Below are positions 1 through 12,139 of a stretch of 64,000 bases of DNA, piece by piece. The position numbers and the translations under genes are program-made. Source of the stretch: Psococerastis gibbosa (lineage: Eukaryota > Arthropoda > Insecta > Psocodea > Psocidae); the NCBI GenBank assembly GCA_963971405.1, contig OZ020490.1:5179897-5243896 (forward strand), written 5' to 3'. Positions within the stretch are counted from its first letter, which is position 1. Every line of letters starts with the position of its first letter. The notes beneath the pieces were generated by a model, which was given only the letters and a program-made list of their open reading frames with translations, was not told where the DNA came from and ran no database searches.

Positions 1-212
1 TGACGCCATTTTTTAATTTTAGTTTGTTTGTGATTTTACTGTATGATCATTAATCAATTTTAACTATGGCATAAAGGAAAATAAACAATTCCGTCAATTC
101 TACAATGCGAGGTCGGTGGAAACGCCACCTAAAACTTGAATGTCTGCTACCACGTCACCGTTTTTGGAAATAGCCCTAGCCGGTCAATGGAATGGGCACC
201 TAAGTCGAGCTA
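1..212. repeat. 386-bp MITE, right half
   Basis: Nearly identical to the right ~210 bp of the elements at 14048, 53384 and 62815, ending in the shared terminus with CCTAGCCGGTCAATGG. The left part lies outside the window. Confidence 0.85.
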
Positions 213-349
213 CCACCTGTTACACTGTCAATGTTAAATAAAATAAATAAATAAATAAGGACTTTTTGTTCTATTACTAAGCCAACCTAGCGGAGTTAGG
301 GCTATAAAGCCCTCTCTTACACACAACTAGGAAGGCCCGGGACCGCCTG

Positions 350-460
350 CTTTACATGCCCTCCGAAGCATGGCCAGAAAATGTAGCAAGTGCAGGACTC
401 GAACCAACAACCTTTCGGGTGAAAGTTAGAGTCCGTACCGCCACTCTACATGTCCCGACG
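350..460 (-). repeat. tRNA-Glu-derived SINE fragment
   Basis: Read on the minus strand it has a glutamate-tRNA-like segment (CTAACTTTCACCCG) followed by a B-box-like GGTTCGAGTCC. No closed cloverleaf is visible, so it is a SINE head or tRNA pseudogene. The same heads occur at 48864 on the plus strand. Confidence 0.5.
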
Positions 461-499
461 AAATGTTAAGCATGTCTTAGCTTGCCCATTGTCACTTTT

Positions 500-600
500 A
501 GTCGGTTGATAATTCATTCGGGAACAATACAAATAATGTCGGAAAACCGATGGGGTCGTTGGCAGGGCAGGGTTCAATGAGCCACACTAAAACTAGACCT
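500..600. repeat. Dispersed repeat (GGGGTCGTTGGC family)
   Basis: Contains GGGGTCGTTGGCAGGGCAGGG. Related copies lie at about 1980-2100 and 44230-44310, and inverted at 5545-5670. Family origin not recognised. Confidence 0.5.
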
Positions 601-1300
601 ACGTTCCTAAAAATTATAATTAAAATAATAATCTACTAGCAGGCGCGGTACCATATAGCGGTAACACAAAGAGTGGGTGCTGGCTTAAGAAAAGTATCTT
701 TCGCAGGGCCACCTCATCCCTTCTTTGGCCTGCTTCAGCATTCTATCTATTAAACTGCTTACCGCAAACTACTGCTTCTATAATATAGTATCGCATTGGA
801 GTCCGCGATTCCTGCGCTTGCGACCTATGTGGACACCCCCGGATGGACGCTGAACACCTCGCGTCGTGCCCGGCGATCGACCACACGCCGAAAAATGAAG
901 ACGAGTTCTAAAAAATCGCACGTCGCTACTGGTCAGCGCGTCACCAAATGGTGGGCGTTGGCTAGTAAGTAAGTATAATATAATATTAAATTAGCAGCTG
1001 CTGCAAGTCAGATTCCAAACAGAAGCACTGTTTCCACAAGCTATGCAGATGGCTTACCCTACGAGCTAAAAATTGCGCTAAAACATGCGAATTCCTACCT
1101 GGGATTCGAAGAGAGAGGAAACTGGCTTATGGTCGCTGAGCCGCAAACTAGGATGACTCCGATAGTTGATCTGTGTTATTCCTTCCCCTCTCCAAAGAAT
1201 TCTGTCACACCAGGCGGGTGCTCGGTTTTTCTCACTAAAAATCAATTAAGTACACATATTAGAAAACAATAACAGATCATCCCGTTAGAGGAACAGAAGG
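601..1300. other. Intergenic/intronic sequence without recognised gene
   Basis: No exon with splice sites or family motif was found. The next exon of the 5-phosphatase was specifically looked for here and not seen. Confidence 0.4.
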
Positions 1301-1309
1301 GATATGATT

Positions 1310-1590
1310 AGTAATGAAGGGATGAGAAGATAGTTCGGGGTGGAATAATAATTGGTGAAAAAGATAGCGAGAAGGAGACTGCAATGGATCGGGCACGTAA
1401 GGCTAATGGAAAACAGCAGGTGCGTGAGGAAATGAAAGAATAAATAGACGGAACACGAAGAAGAGGAAGATCAAGGATGTAATACAGGAACCAGATTGAG
1501 GACGATTTCAGAAGAGTGGGGGTGGTACCTGAGCAAGTGTTGAATAATCTGAAGTTGAGATAGGAGGGCGTGGAGGAGGCTCCCGTATCA
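1310..1590 (+). mobile_element. Non-LTR retrotransposon 3' relic
   Basis: Plus-strand remnants RRRLQWIGHVRLMENSR followed by stops and a GRRRGRS-like stretch match the C-terminal tail found after the reverse transcriptase in many RTE/CR1-like elements. Decayed, no intact ORF. Confidence 0.55.
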
Positions 1591-2191
1591 CACCCGGACA
1601 ACTGCAAGCTGATAACAGATAGTTTAGTTTCAGTGTCAGACATACTCCTGCAGTGCTCGGCCCCATGCACACAACGGGACAAACTACACGATCAGGTTGG
1701 ACACAAGGAGGGCGGACATCAAAAGATACTGTGCACGCTGAGCATGTGGACACTAGCTTTTCTGAAACCTGTACTAAGAAGTAAGTGTCAGATTTGCAGT
1801 AAATCAGGCGGTCCCAGTTCAGTGTAATAGAACAGAGAGCTTTATAGCCCTAACTCCGTGACTCATATGTGCACTTCGTTAAGTCATGCTTTTGCCTGTT
1901 TCATTGCGTCAATGGTAAGCTTCTCTCAGCTTGTCATAATCGCTTGTAAACGGTGTAGGTTGACATCGAGGACGTATACCAGTTTGCCAATGAGCAAAAA
2001 AATTCATGTGGAAACAATACAAATACTGTCTGAAATCCACGGGGTCGTTGGCATTGGACAAGGGACCTACGGGCCACTATATGTAGTTATGGGTCCATAA
2101 AAAGTCCTTCAGGACATTACTGTTAGCCTTAACTCCGTTAGGTTGGCTTAGTAACGGAACAATAGTAATTATTTATTTACAACTTACTAAC

Positions 2192-2413
2192 CTTGAATCC
2201 CAATTATCGGTTCCGGTGTCATATTTGTACGTAGGTTGGAAATTAATGGGACCTTCTGTGTACCCGTCGAACACTTTTCGCTCCTTTTTCTGCAAAACCA
2301 GCTGATCCTTTCGAAGAATTTGCGAGAAATTATTTTCCAACAATAGCGTTTTCACCTGCGCCACTTCCAGATCAGTTACTCTGTAGTTTAGGTCCCCCAG
2401 CCAGTACACTTGA
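2192..2413 (-). CDS. Ocrl: Ocrl exon: WLGDLNYR motif (last in window)
   Basis: Encodes [16 protein letters not shown] and ends [16 protein letters not shown] plus two bases. The Asp and Asn of GDLNYR are catalytic/metal-binding positions. Acceptor CTTCCAG; donor GTTAGT, with a second GTAAGT five bases on as a less likely alternative. The following exon (WCDRI) is not found down to base 1. Confidence 0.94.
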
Positions 2414-5400
2414 CTGGAAGGGAAAAAATCACAACAATGAGAATTTCAACACGCCCTGTAAGTAAGGGGTACTCACCATAGCTCGTTACTCACTGTTACC
2501 GACCGTTACAATAACAAGCAGAAGACTGTGATTGATCTATCATGCGCTAAAAGGCTACTGCGCTTACTTTTTGTTATTATTTCTCATGGGCACATAAACC
2601 ATCCCGTGGCTGGAGACCGTTATCAATATGGCAGCTAGTGTAGCCTGCACAAGATAAGTACGCAATTTGGCGGGGAAAATAGCCTGCAAAAGCTAAGTAC
2701 AGAGTTTTTGACCGGGTCCAGGTATCCGTTCTGCAATACTGCAATGTGTAAGACTTCGATATTTTTTGCGTTCGCACTCTGATAGTTGGCTTATGGTTAA
2801 CGGGTGCCTCGAAAGGCATATTATGGTTCCCGCCGCTCCAGTTAATATATTTCTATGACTGTTACCGACCATAACAATAACAAGCAGAAGACTGTGACTG
2901 ACCTATCATGCTCTAAAACTCTAAAAGGCTACAGATCTTACTTTTTGTTATTATTTCTCATGGACATATAAACATATGGACTCGCAATAGCCTACCAGTC
3001 GGCAGCATTCCCGCGGCCAATTGCAATGTTTTCAAATTTGAAATTCAATTTATTTTTTAAAATGAGATCTAGAATGGGATAGGCTATGTAAACATGCAAT
3101 GAAGACATCAGTGAAAACATTTTCGCCTATGTTTAGCTTACAATAACAATGCCAAGTTACGCATCCAGTTTATGTAAAACATCCTTGTTATTTCTTACAT
3201 TTTAAACGTGACAACTTTTGGATCTCTGCACAGACATACAAAATTTTTTTTTTCGTGTGGGCCTATTATGCTGTTTAGTGTTAACTTATTCTAGGGGTTA
3301 AAAATGCAAACAAAACAATTTGGAGTAGCACTTTCCATTCTAAAATTATCTTTACATTTTTAACCCCATGTTAATATTAATTCACATATCAATTTACCAT
3401 AATAGACCCGTGCAACCATCGCGGGGCTGTAGGCCGTTATCAATATGGCGGCTAGTGGGCCTGAACAAGATAAGTATACAATTTCGCTGGGTGAAAGGCC
3501 TGCATATGTTAAGTACAGAGTTTTGACCAGGTATCCGTTCTGCTATGCTGCAATGCTTAAGACTTCGATATTATTTACTTTGGTACTTATCTCTGATAGT
3601 TGGCTTAGGGTTAACGGGCGCCCCGTAAGGGATATTATAGCTCCTGCCATTCCAGTTAATATATTTCTATGGCAGCAACTTACTCATGCTCCTTAATATG
3701 AAATCTGCACCCGGATTTTGTTGTGAACATCATACGGGCAGTGATATCGTTGTAGTCCTGGTTCCGGCGTTCAAACTCTTCGACATGAGCGGCCAAGTGG
3801 GAATTCACAAAACACATTGACGTTGAGTGAAAGTCTAACCGGACGCCGACGCCTCCTTTATTGCCCTAAAATAAACAAATAAATAAATTTTCCAAATTCA
3901 TTCGGGAAGGGTTAATAAGTCGGGAAGAGGTGGAATCCTTATTTGAAATGGTGGACTAGACTTAAGAATGTTATGTGTTTATGTGAGATATGTTATTAAT
4001 ATGTATGTTTAGTTGAATACTAGTAGTAGTATGTCAAATTTTATTTTATTTTATATTTTAGTTATAGGGCTGGAAAAATGGTTATAGGTCTACTTAGTGC
4101 ATTAGTGTTTTTATATTCAATACACGTTTCATTCATTCAAAAAATTTTAAGAACTGATGCCAGGTAACAAAAACCAGTTCAAGTTTAGGGGATGTTCCTA
4201 CGAGTCAGTTCAGCCATTTTTTTTTTCGACACTCTGGTTTGAACTAAATAGAATAATATTTTGCGCGCTAAGCCGCCAAGACACAACCGGAGGAGAAAAT
4301 ACATTAAGGGTATACAAACTTTCATTAAAACTATCAATAACAGGAAAAGGAAAGAATAGAAATTTTATAACATTCCATCCATGCATTAAGGACTGGAAGG
4401 AGTGAGAAGCTGCTTGAAAGGTGGGAGCGTAAGATACTACGAAAGGTGTATGGACCAGTGCAAAATCAGGGAGGGAGGGAGGGAGGGACAGAGAGAGAAG
4501 AAACAGGCTCACTCCCCCCGCCAGTCTGACAGGATAGCTCTAAGTAAAGCAGAAATGCTGATGACAGGCGTTGGAAAACAAACAAACATCCGTTGGTACG
4601 TGGCCGCATAGGGCATCCCGCCATGCTGTATTTTTTTAAAGTAATTTCTACTCACCATTTTTCCCATAATTCCCGTGCCCACCGTGGTACTGGACACATT
4701 TCTAATAAAATCCCAGTGCGATTCCCTTACAAATACTAGAAGCATCATCCCAACCAGTCGAACCAGACAGACTTGCAGGTACGGCACGTTTCTTGATTTA
4801 AGTGTCGACACAACCACATCTCTGCGGATAAAGAATCATTTTGTAAATTTGCAGGCCTCCGGGGGGATGGAAAACGCCGATGCCCTTACAAAACAAGGCG
4901 CGGAGGAGCCGCAACCCACCCAATATCGGCCACGGTGGTAGCGTGCTTGTAATTGCGCCAGTCTCTACACACCATGTGATCGGAGACGTGTCGTAACTCA
5001 ACACGGGTACTAACATACGGAGGCGACTTACTGAAGGGGTGAATTAGATGCATCCATTAAATTTTTTGCATGCGATTAACATTATTGCAATCACTTCGAG
5101 CCACACGCAAACACATAGAGCAGGTCGTGGCACGGGAGAGCAGCAGAAACTAAAAGATGAAAGCACTAGGAATGTTGCCAGCCCATGCAACAGTCGGCAA
5201 AATACCGGGCTCTTTTCCGTATCCAAGCATTTTATTTAATAAAAGGACTTACATTGCTTGCTCTGTTAATAGTCATTAGAGCCAAGGGTCTCTCAGTCAT
5301 CGAACAATTAGGGCGGAGGAAGGCATAGAGGCGACGCCTCGGCAGTGGGTGCTTTTCCCATCATGAGGCTTAGTTCTGAAGACTGGTGGTTTCTGGACGA

Positions 5401-8400
5401 TTGCTGTTGTATTCTACTTATTGAGTAAATCGGATGCCCCAGAGGATTCGAACTACCGTTTTCCCGATTGAAATGCAAGCTCTCTATCCACTCGACCGCA
5501 TTACACCATTGCCATTAACATTTACCAATTATTAATATTTAAGGGATTTTTATGGACGTAGGTCTGCTTGTAGTGTGGCCTATTGCACCTTGCCCTGCCA
5601 ACAACCCCATCGGTTTCGGACATCATTGGTAATGTTACCGAATGAATTTCAAGCCGTTGGCAAACTTTTTCACTCCTAGATGTAAGTAAATAATATATTA
5701 CAGTTTTCAATATCTACGCCAGTACTAAGTAGGTACTCAAAGAGACTTGTATCACTGGGGCAATTTCAAGTTTACATTTATTTTATCGGCTAATTTGAGA
5801 ACAATTTCTTACAGTCAAATAAAATAAAATAAAATAATGTCAATCCACACCGAATACAACTGGCAATGAACAAGCTCAGACAGGCTTACAACTGACATCT
5901 GAACATGTTTTAGCTCGACTTAACCAAATATTGGAACAAGGCAACGGAGCGGGGGTTAGTGTCAATACTTTATTTCAATTTTGTTTATTAACACCGTATT
6001 GCAGATAATTTTACCATACGGTATGTGAATCGAGCACACGACCTCTAACTTTACTTGGATATCAGACTCGTTAACCACAATTAACCACAATCGTTAAACA
6101 CAATTATCGCTATCTGTGGTACTTAAGAGTGTACAGCCCGTAGGAAATGGGCAGCCCAAAATTTAATACTTTTCATTTTTTATTTAATTAACTAAGCAAG
6201 CTATTTGGCTCACTTAATTTGTAGAAGACTACTTCATGCATCATATAATAAGGTATTTTTTGACTTGACTTACTTTTGACTTAAGTTGGCGCTGTCAGCC
6301 CTGGGGGACTTTTGGCCGCATTCACAACACCACGCCAACGGATCCTGTCCTTCGCCAGACCACGCCACTCATCGGCCCGAAGGCCAACTTCCTGCACATC
6401 TTCCTTTAGCTGGTCGCCATAGCGTCGTCTCAGACGGCCCAAAGTTCTTCTTCTGTTGGGACATGCCATCCATACTGCTTGTGCTCTTCTTTCTGCAGGT
6501 ATACGGACAACGTGACCCAGCCACTGGAGCCTTCTGCTTCGTAGTATTTGTGTGACGTCTGGCGAGCCGAAGAGTTGGTGAATTTCTTCATTCGTTCGGA
6601 TTCTCCAACTGTTGTTTTCAAAAACTCTTCCGAATATTCTCCGTAATATAGGAGGTATTTTAACAGGTAATTTTAGTTTTCGAAATTGTAGTTTTTTTTA
6701 TAAAACTGATTATATGTGAAAATATTTTATAAACATTAATAAATAATAACAATAATAATCAATTTTATAAAAAAAAAAATACAATTTCGAAAACTATAAA
6801 TACCTTATTATATGATGCATGAAGTAGTCTTCTACAACTTTGATGAGCCAAATCTTTAATAACATGCTTAGTTAATTAAATAAAAAATAAAAAGTATTAC
6901 ATTTCGGGCTGCCAGTTTCCTACGGACTCTACACTCTTAGACCCAAATTCCACCGACCTCGTTTTGGATCGTGAGCGTGATATTGACGTGGTAGCAGACA
7001 TTAAAGACAATCTAAAAATGTCTGCTACCACGTCAATATCACGCTCACGATCAAAAGCGAGGTCGGTGGACTTGCCGCCTTAATACCAGTTACTTACCGC
7101 CACATAGCTTCCCGCGGAGTTTCATTGAACAGAAATGTTTCTTTCGACAAATCCAACTCCTGAAATCCAATGGCGTATATATCGGGGGGATCTGGGTCCA
7201 AATTGAGCCAATCTTTTAGTGGTGACGAAACAGGCTGTCCATTCACATTATACGTTGCTATATGCACCCTGAAATTTAAAATTGTGAAGATAAAATCTAC
7301 GTCATAACTAGAGTTTAATTTAGGAAAGATTCCCACTTAACCTAAACTATATTTTTCAATTTCCCGCCACGCCATTTGGTTGAAAAACCGCGTAGTGGGG
7401 GTGTCCGATTTGTTCGGAGTTTGGACTGCGCGTCTTTTGTCAAAGTCGGTTGTTAGTTCACAATACAAAACTAATAATTTTTTAACTATTTGTATTTGTA
7501 TTGAATTACATGTATATCCAAAAGCGAAACCGCACACGGGCTGACTGTAGCCTTGCGGTATACAATTTTATTGTAGTGTACACTCTGTATCGAAATTAGA
7601 TCGATATAGTAGTAATAATAATAATAACGTAGTGCTGTCAAAAATATCCATATCCATTAAATTAGCAGAAATGCTCCTCTACAATTCGATACAAGACATG
7701 CCGACTAACACCAATTAAATAAATAAATAAGCAATTGTGACTTTTTGTTCTAATTGCCATGGCACTATTGAAATCTGGGTGTGATAAAAAATTATCACAC
7801 ATCAAAATGCTCAGAAAAAGGTTTTCTATTTGTCCCGATCTTTTGACAACTCTCCGATTGATATTTAATGAGACATTTGGTTTTTTTTACACTTATAAGG
7901 CTTTTCCTCCTACGATTGCCTATTAATTCTCAGCCTATAACTTACTTGATAGCACTTTTGTAAGTATACTCTTTTGCCTTCATGCCCATCAGATGCTTTA
8001 TCATGTTTTCCCTTACAGCCGGTGTGTATGAACCCCCTTGGGCAATATTTTTCCCCTGCATTGCCATTTCTTTGGAGCGTGCTAACTGTAACGAAAGAGC
8101 ATTCAATTACTATAATTCAAAACACAACAACTTTAACAACAACACAGCACTGCATAGAGATGGAACGTGTAACTGGAACTATGGCTCTATATTAGACAGG
8201 CATTGTCATCCGCCATATTGCATCCATTATAAGTCTGGTGTATAAGCCAAGCATTGGGTGTTTACCTATTTATTTTTAGAGATTTATCGTTGTTTATGTA
8301 TTATTATTTAAAAAACGTGCTACCAGTTAGGGAAGTGTTTAATAAAAAAATACTAAAATGTGTATTCGTTTTTTTCAATATTTATCAATCGTTTACTTTT

Positions 8401-11399
8401 CTTACAATACTTATCACAAAGGAAATATGGGATACAAAATGGCGGATGACAATAACCGGGCATATAGTGCCTTAACTGGAACGAAACAGCATACACTTTC
8501 TATTATCCAAAACACAACAACTAACAACAACACAACAGTGCATAGATATTTTAAGAGGCAGTAAATGAATTTTAAACGCCCAGGAAGTGTGACACTTAAG
8601 TTCTATCTAGGAGAGATGAGACATTGGAGCGCGCCAAAAGTATTATATTAATCCTGGGACCACCTGGCACGTGTTTTCAATGGCTTGTCATACGAGACGG
8701 GGCCCCAGAAATTAAAAAAAAAATCTGCTTTTGGCTGGAAGCGATTGTCCAATCACTCCTACTTAGAACTCCAGCAGCCTGATCATGGCGATTATAATAC
8801 CGGTATTTATTTAATCCCCTGATATTTTTTTTATATTATATTATATTTACAACCAAAGGGTCATTACAACATTTACAGTTAGTTAAGTTACACAATGCAC
8901 TTTACTGTGACGCGTACCGCGTGAGGGACAACACTCTTTCGGGACAGAGTTCTATGTGGTACTGCGTACAGGCGCCGCCACACAGGGTGCAGATGCAGCT
9001 CGCGTCGGCCTCATGGTAGCCAGTTCAATTACAAATTTTGTAATGGAATCCATGTATCGCCATTCTCGTGAGAACGTGCCGGTTTGGCTGGTTACAGGAA
9101 GTCCATGTGTTCCCCTGGTATTAAAAATTTAAACAAATGAATAGCACTTTCCATTATAAAATTATCTTGTTTACATTTTCAATACCAGGGGAATAAATAA
9201 ATACCGGTATAATCGCCATGGTCAGGCTGTAGGTGACGCAATAAAAACAGCAAACGATTACCTGTTTCTCCGACCGTGCAAACTGTAGGATACAACTAAA
9301 CATATCTAACAATACTATGACCTATTCTGTAATACAAAACACAATAACCAATAACATTCCAAAGAGATACTGAATGAATAGGTGACGCAGAAAAGTCAGC
9401 AGTCGTTATCAGTTCTGACTAATTAGTTTAATTAGTCAATAGAACAGCACGTAACTAAAGTTTGAATAAAATTAATATTGTCAGAGGAACAACCCAGGGT
9501 GCTTTGCCGACATTTTCAAGCAGCAAATTATGCCAGGTATGTTCTCAAAGTATTTTTTGTTCCATGTCATATTGTCATTATTACCAAATATTACAGGGTA
9601 TGGTAGCATAGAAAATCGGCACTCCAAACACTGGGAACTACGGGTGCTTTCTTTGGATGCAATTTCAAGCGGCGAATTATGCCAGGTATTGTCTCAAAGT
9701 ATTGTTTTTTGTTCCATGTCCCATTTTTTACCATTGTATACACAATATATATAATATTATACATATATACCAAATATTAAGTGGGTGTGGATCGTGGAAA
9801 ATCGGCACTAAATCAACTGCGAATTTTTATCGGAATTTATTTTAGATTTAGTACATTCAAGTTGTTATTGTTGTCAACCCCAGACTATCCTCGGAGTGTT
9901 CTGAAGAGAGGGGATGGCGTGAGGTACACAATGACATGGGATATGACCTACTCGTCATTTCCGAGCAGGTGATGCATAAAAAAGAAATAACAATAAGCCT
10001 TTATTTATCCAAAAAAAATATTACAATTTTTACTAAAACCGGTGGCACAAAGCCAAAAAAGGCGCGTTGGGATCACTACATAATTTACTGTAGTAGATTA
10101 TTCACTTGTTCGTGACACTAACATTACAAGGGTTTACATAGGCGCCAGAAGGGCAATAGTGCCAGCATAGACCCGGCCAGCCAACAGGACATGCACCACT
10201 GTCAGTGGGGCATCACAGTTATAGCAACTTGCTGGCGGTCGTTTGCCATAAGATGAACGTGTATGGGCCAGAGGCAATTGCGACAACAGAATTTCCTCTA
10301 GCCAGTAAGTGTGGCTGGCTGTTGCCCACAGGCCTACGTTTTATTTACCGAACTTCCAAAAGGTTAACATGACTTTTTGACCATCTACAGTTATAGTCAA
10401 ATGGAAGACTTACAACTTGCTCGACAGGTGTCGCGTCGGTCAACGTAGTTCGCCCCGACCAATTGCTGAATTTCTTTCCAGTTTCGAACGCTTTGTCTAC
10501 AACACCATAAATTTCGGTGATGAAAGCGTCCGTGAGATCATTGGAAGGAAGCTCGAGAACCACAGAGAGTCCGCCGCCGTCTTTGAGAAGAACTTTTAAA
10601 TCGTTGCTACGCTCTATCGGTCCTAAAAATGAAGTAAATTACGCTTTAGGCAGGGACATTGACATTAATTTTGCTAATTTGAAATTAATCTCAAAATATA
10701 TAAGATTGACACTTCTGCTACTTCAGTATGCAGAAATTATACACGTTACATATCGTTATTTACAACATCATTTCTGATAATCAAGGGAATGAGATGAAAA
10801 ACATCACAAAAGGGGTTGTATTAAAAAGGAAGTGATGGGAGACTTCTAGGTTAGTGGAGAAGATGGTCTTTTATTGTTTAATTTTTAATTCTTTTAAAAA
10901 AGGTTAATCGCATACAAACAACTTAATGAATGTGTCTGAGTGAAATTATTAATTTTTTATTGATGCAACATGCTATCTATTAGTCGGTGGGTAATTCTTT
11001 AATTTATGGCAAGGAATCAGAATTCAACTAAAGAAAAGAATAAAAAAAAAAGGAAAATTAGATAATTTCTTTTCTTGCTACATGAAATTTTATGTCAAAC
11101 TTTATACTGGCCGGAAGGATGTTTTTACTTTTTCTACTCCCTTCAAAATGTAGTTAAAAATGATTTCTCATGCAACATGCTATTTTTCTTTAGAACTCAC
11201 CGATTTCACACAAAAAATCCGAGTCCACGGGAAGTACCTGATCTAAAGTTAGATCTGAAAGCTGCAATTCGCTGCTTTCCGACGAGAAAATAAAGACGCC
11301 ATTATCTGTATTGTTATTACGTTCGCGTTCAACTAAGGCTACAGCACAAGCTGAACGGCCTCCAGCGATAACCTGTATTCCAGTATGGGCCTTTACATA
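2192..11399 (-). CDS. Ocrl: Type II inositol polyphosphate 5-phosphatase (INPP5B/OCRL-like), partial
   Basis: Seven minus-strand exons (11399-11201, 10622-10414, 8055-7946, 7268-7098, 4821-4656, 3865-3684, 2413-2192) join with GT-AG sites and matching phases into 1259 nt of open frame. The first two encode a PH-like domain ([13 protein letters not shown] matches the conserved LDQ-PV-DF segment of INPP5B/OCRL). The others carry 5-phosphatase motifs: [64 protein letters not shown] and PTYKYD. The family removes the 5-phosphate from PI(4,5)P2 and related phosphoinositides on endosomal, Golgi and ciliary membranes. The PAWCDRIL and SDHKPV motifs and the ASH/RhoGAP regions must lie to the left of base 1. 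Exon 1 begins with an acceptor and has an in-frame stop just upstream, so an initiator exon is missing from this model. INPP5B versus OCRL cannot be separated; invertebrates usually have a single orthologue. Confidence 0.93.
2440..3675. repeat. Diverged direct duplications within an Ocrl intron
   Basis: Two repeat pairs: 2485-2600 with 2860-2975 (shared AACAAGCAGAAGACTGTGA), and 2600-2855 with 3415-3675 (shared GTTATCAATATGGC and CCAGTTAATATATTTCTATG). They fill most of this intron. No coding content. Confidence 0.7.
3684..3865 (-). CDS. Ocrl: Ocrl exon: GNKGG and NSHLAAH motifs
   Basis: Encodes [36 protein letters not shown] and IKEHD. The SHLAAH histidine is a conserved active-site element. 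Acceptor TTTTAG, donor GTAAGT at 3683-3678. The 5' intron is ordinary, but the sequence just beyond the donor belongs to a diverged direct repeat also found at 2.6 kb. Confidence 0.95.
3900..4650. other. Ocrl intron, no recognised feature
   Basis: Intronic sequence between the GNKGG exon and the preceding exon. It includes a short (GGGA)n tract near 4473-4490. No exon or known mobile element identified. Confidence 0.5.
4656..4821 (-). CDS. Ocrl: Ocrl exon: 5-phosphatase core strands
   Basis: Encodes [33 protein letters not shown] and [12 protein letters not shown]. Acceptor CCGCAG and donor GTGAGT; phases match both neighbours (2+1 in, 0 out). Confidence 0.95.
4930..5090 (+). repeat. SINE-like repeat, family B
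   Basis: Begins GGTAGCGTGCTTGTAATTG and contains GGAGACGTGTCGTAACTC. Copies: 16136-16312, 49468-49628 and 57648-57785. A-box-like TGGTAGCGNGCTT and the small size suggest a tRNA-derived SINE. Confidence 0.65.
5405..5515 (-). repeat. tRNA-derived SINE fragment
   Basis: The minus strand reads GCGGTCGAGTGGATAGAGAG (A-box region) and, about 45 nt later, AGTTCGAATCC (B box). No confident cloverleaf, so treated as a SINE. Confidence 0.5.
6126..6946. mobile_element. TIR element with nested retrotransposon fragment
   Basis: The left end (AGAGTGTACAGCCCGTAGGAAA) and right end (CTGCCAGTTTCCTACGGACT) are inverted repeats, extending inward through the shared segment containing TTCATGCATCATATAATAAG. A non-LTR 3' fragment sits in the centre. 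A second copy with the same ends lies at 16108-16790. Confidence 0.75.
6275..6650 (-). mobile_element. Non-LTR retrotransposon 3' fragment
   Basis: The minus strand encodes [18 protein letters not shown], then [17 protein letters not shown] before a stop. The same end peptide (AAKSPPG) and short TTGACTTACTT-like tail occur in the RT fragment ending at about 43090. The upstream part is frameshifted. Confidence 0.7.
6951..7070. repeat. Palindromic MITE
   Basis: Near-perfect 120-bp inverted repeat with arms running CACCGACCTCG...GATATTGACGTGGTAGCAGAC and back. The GTAGCAGACATT core is shared with the MITEs at 14048, 52093, 53384 and 62815. Confidence 0.85.
7098..7268 (-). CDS. Ocrl: Ocrl exon: start of 5-phosphatase domain
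   Basis: Encodes [11 protein letters not shown], then [18 protein letters not shown] and ETPREAMWR. The Asn of YNVNG and Glu of GFQELDL are conserved catalytic/Mg-binding positions of the family. Acceptor TTTCAG, donor GTAAGT. Confidence 0.95.
7946..8055 (-). CDS. Ocrl: Ocrl exon: linker to 5-phosphatase domain
   Basis: Short 110-nt exon between acceptor AATGCAG and donor GTAAGT (7945-7940). Encodes [20 protein letters not shown], equivalent to the LRESLIKHILAKREKEY helix before the catalytic domain in vertebrate INPP5B. Phase 0 in, two bases out, exactly filling the gap between its neighbours. Confidence 0.85.
8775..9229. mobile_element. TIR element around a retrotransposon relic
   Basis: Roughly 45-bp imperfect terminal inverted repeats: CAGCCTGATCATGGCGATTA on the left and its complement ending CCATGGTCAGGCTG on the right, both with ACCGGTATTTAT. 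The interior (8850-9090), read on the minus strand, has a Cys-rich non-LTR C-terminal segment ([19 protein letters not shown]). Confidence 0.75.
9505..9815. repeat. Diverged tandem duplication (~150-170 bp)
   Basis: Two copies share AATTATGCCAGGTAT, GTCTCAAAGTATT-like and AAATCGGCACT segments at 9525-9625 and 9670-9810. Located in an Ocrl intron. Confidence 0.6.
10000..10340 (-). mobile_element. Non-LTR retrotransposon 3' fragment
   Basis: The minus strand encodes [17 protein letters not shown], matching the CxxC-PLTVxHILxxC segment after the RNase H domain of I/jockey-type elements. It is in an Ocrl intron, about 70 nt from the next exon. Confidence 0.65.
10414..10622 (-). CDS. Ocrl: Ocrl exon: N-terminal PH-like domain, second half
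   Basis: Acceptor TTTTTAG, donor GTAAGT at 10413-10408. Encodes [19 protein letters not shown] and [18 protein letters not shown], resembling the end of the INPP5B PH fold (acidic residues, LxF/LELP strand, terminal helix). Starts with two bases of a split codon and ends in phase 0. Confidence 0.82.
10640..11190. other. Ocrl intron, nothing recognised
   Basis: AT-rich intronic sequence between the two PH-domain exons; no repeat family member or exon seen. Confidence 0.5.
11201..11399 (-). CDS. Ocrl: Ocrl exon: N-terminal PH-like domain, first half
   Basis: Acceptor TTAACAG before base 11399; donor GTGAGT at 11200-11195. It encodes [18 protein letters not shown] then [18 protein letters not shown], aligning with the INPP5B N-terminus. 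It starts in phase 0 and ends with one base that completes a Gly codon in the next exon. Confidence 0.8.
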
Positions 11400-12139
11400 C
11401 TGTTAAGGATGATATCACTCAGTTAATATGTATGCTTGAATACGACATTTAAGAATGCAAACGGAATATTAAGTTACAAATAAATAGGGGAGCGTCAGCG
11501 TCCAGTTTGTAATTTCAAGGGCGTTGCTAAGGAATTATTGATTAGGTCTGCAAAAGGATACAATTACAATTTTTTCAGACGATGTTACGTTATTTTCAAT
11601 AGCCTTGACTAATTCACAGTTGTTTATGTCTGTCATTTTTACAGAATTATATCAATTTAAATGTGAAATAAATTTGACAGATGATGTGAAACATTTTTAC
11701 AAATATCTTGTTTACTTACATTTTTCAGCCATTTGCTTTGTTGAAGTTTTTTGTAAGTACAGAGAAAAGTATGCAAAAGGAAAAAACTAACAACTTAAGT
11801 TGAAATTTAAGGAAAAATGATTATAATTTATATATTTATAAATTTAATTAATTATTTTTACTATTAGTCTTTTAGTTTATTGTATTTTTATGGTATATTT
11901 GAAGTTTATGTATCTTGGAGCATTTCAAGCCAGAATGCATACTGGCGGGGAATATTTCTATGGTGTTTTTCAAATAACGCGATAATTTTTAAAGTTTTGG
12001 ATGATTTTGCCAGTAAGAAGATTCAAATGCAAAAAAATACTTTGTTCAGCACATAAATATAATTAAAGCTGTTATTGTAATTTTCTAGAAGAGCTAATTT
12101 GACTATTTTCGTCCAGTTGTAAAATAATATAACTTAATT

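Noticed and set aside
11605-11790. Candidate Ocrl initiator: minus-strand AAATGGCTGAAAAAT followed by donor GTAAGT at about 11713
   Set aside because: Good ATG context, but the donor leaves one base, which does not fit the phase of the acceptor before base 11399.
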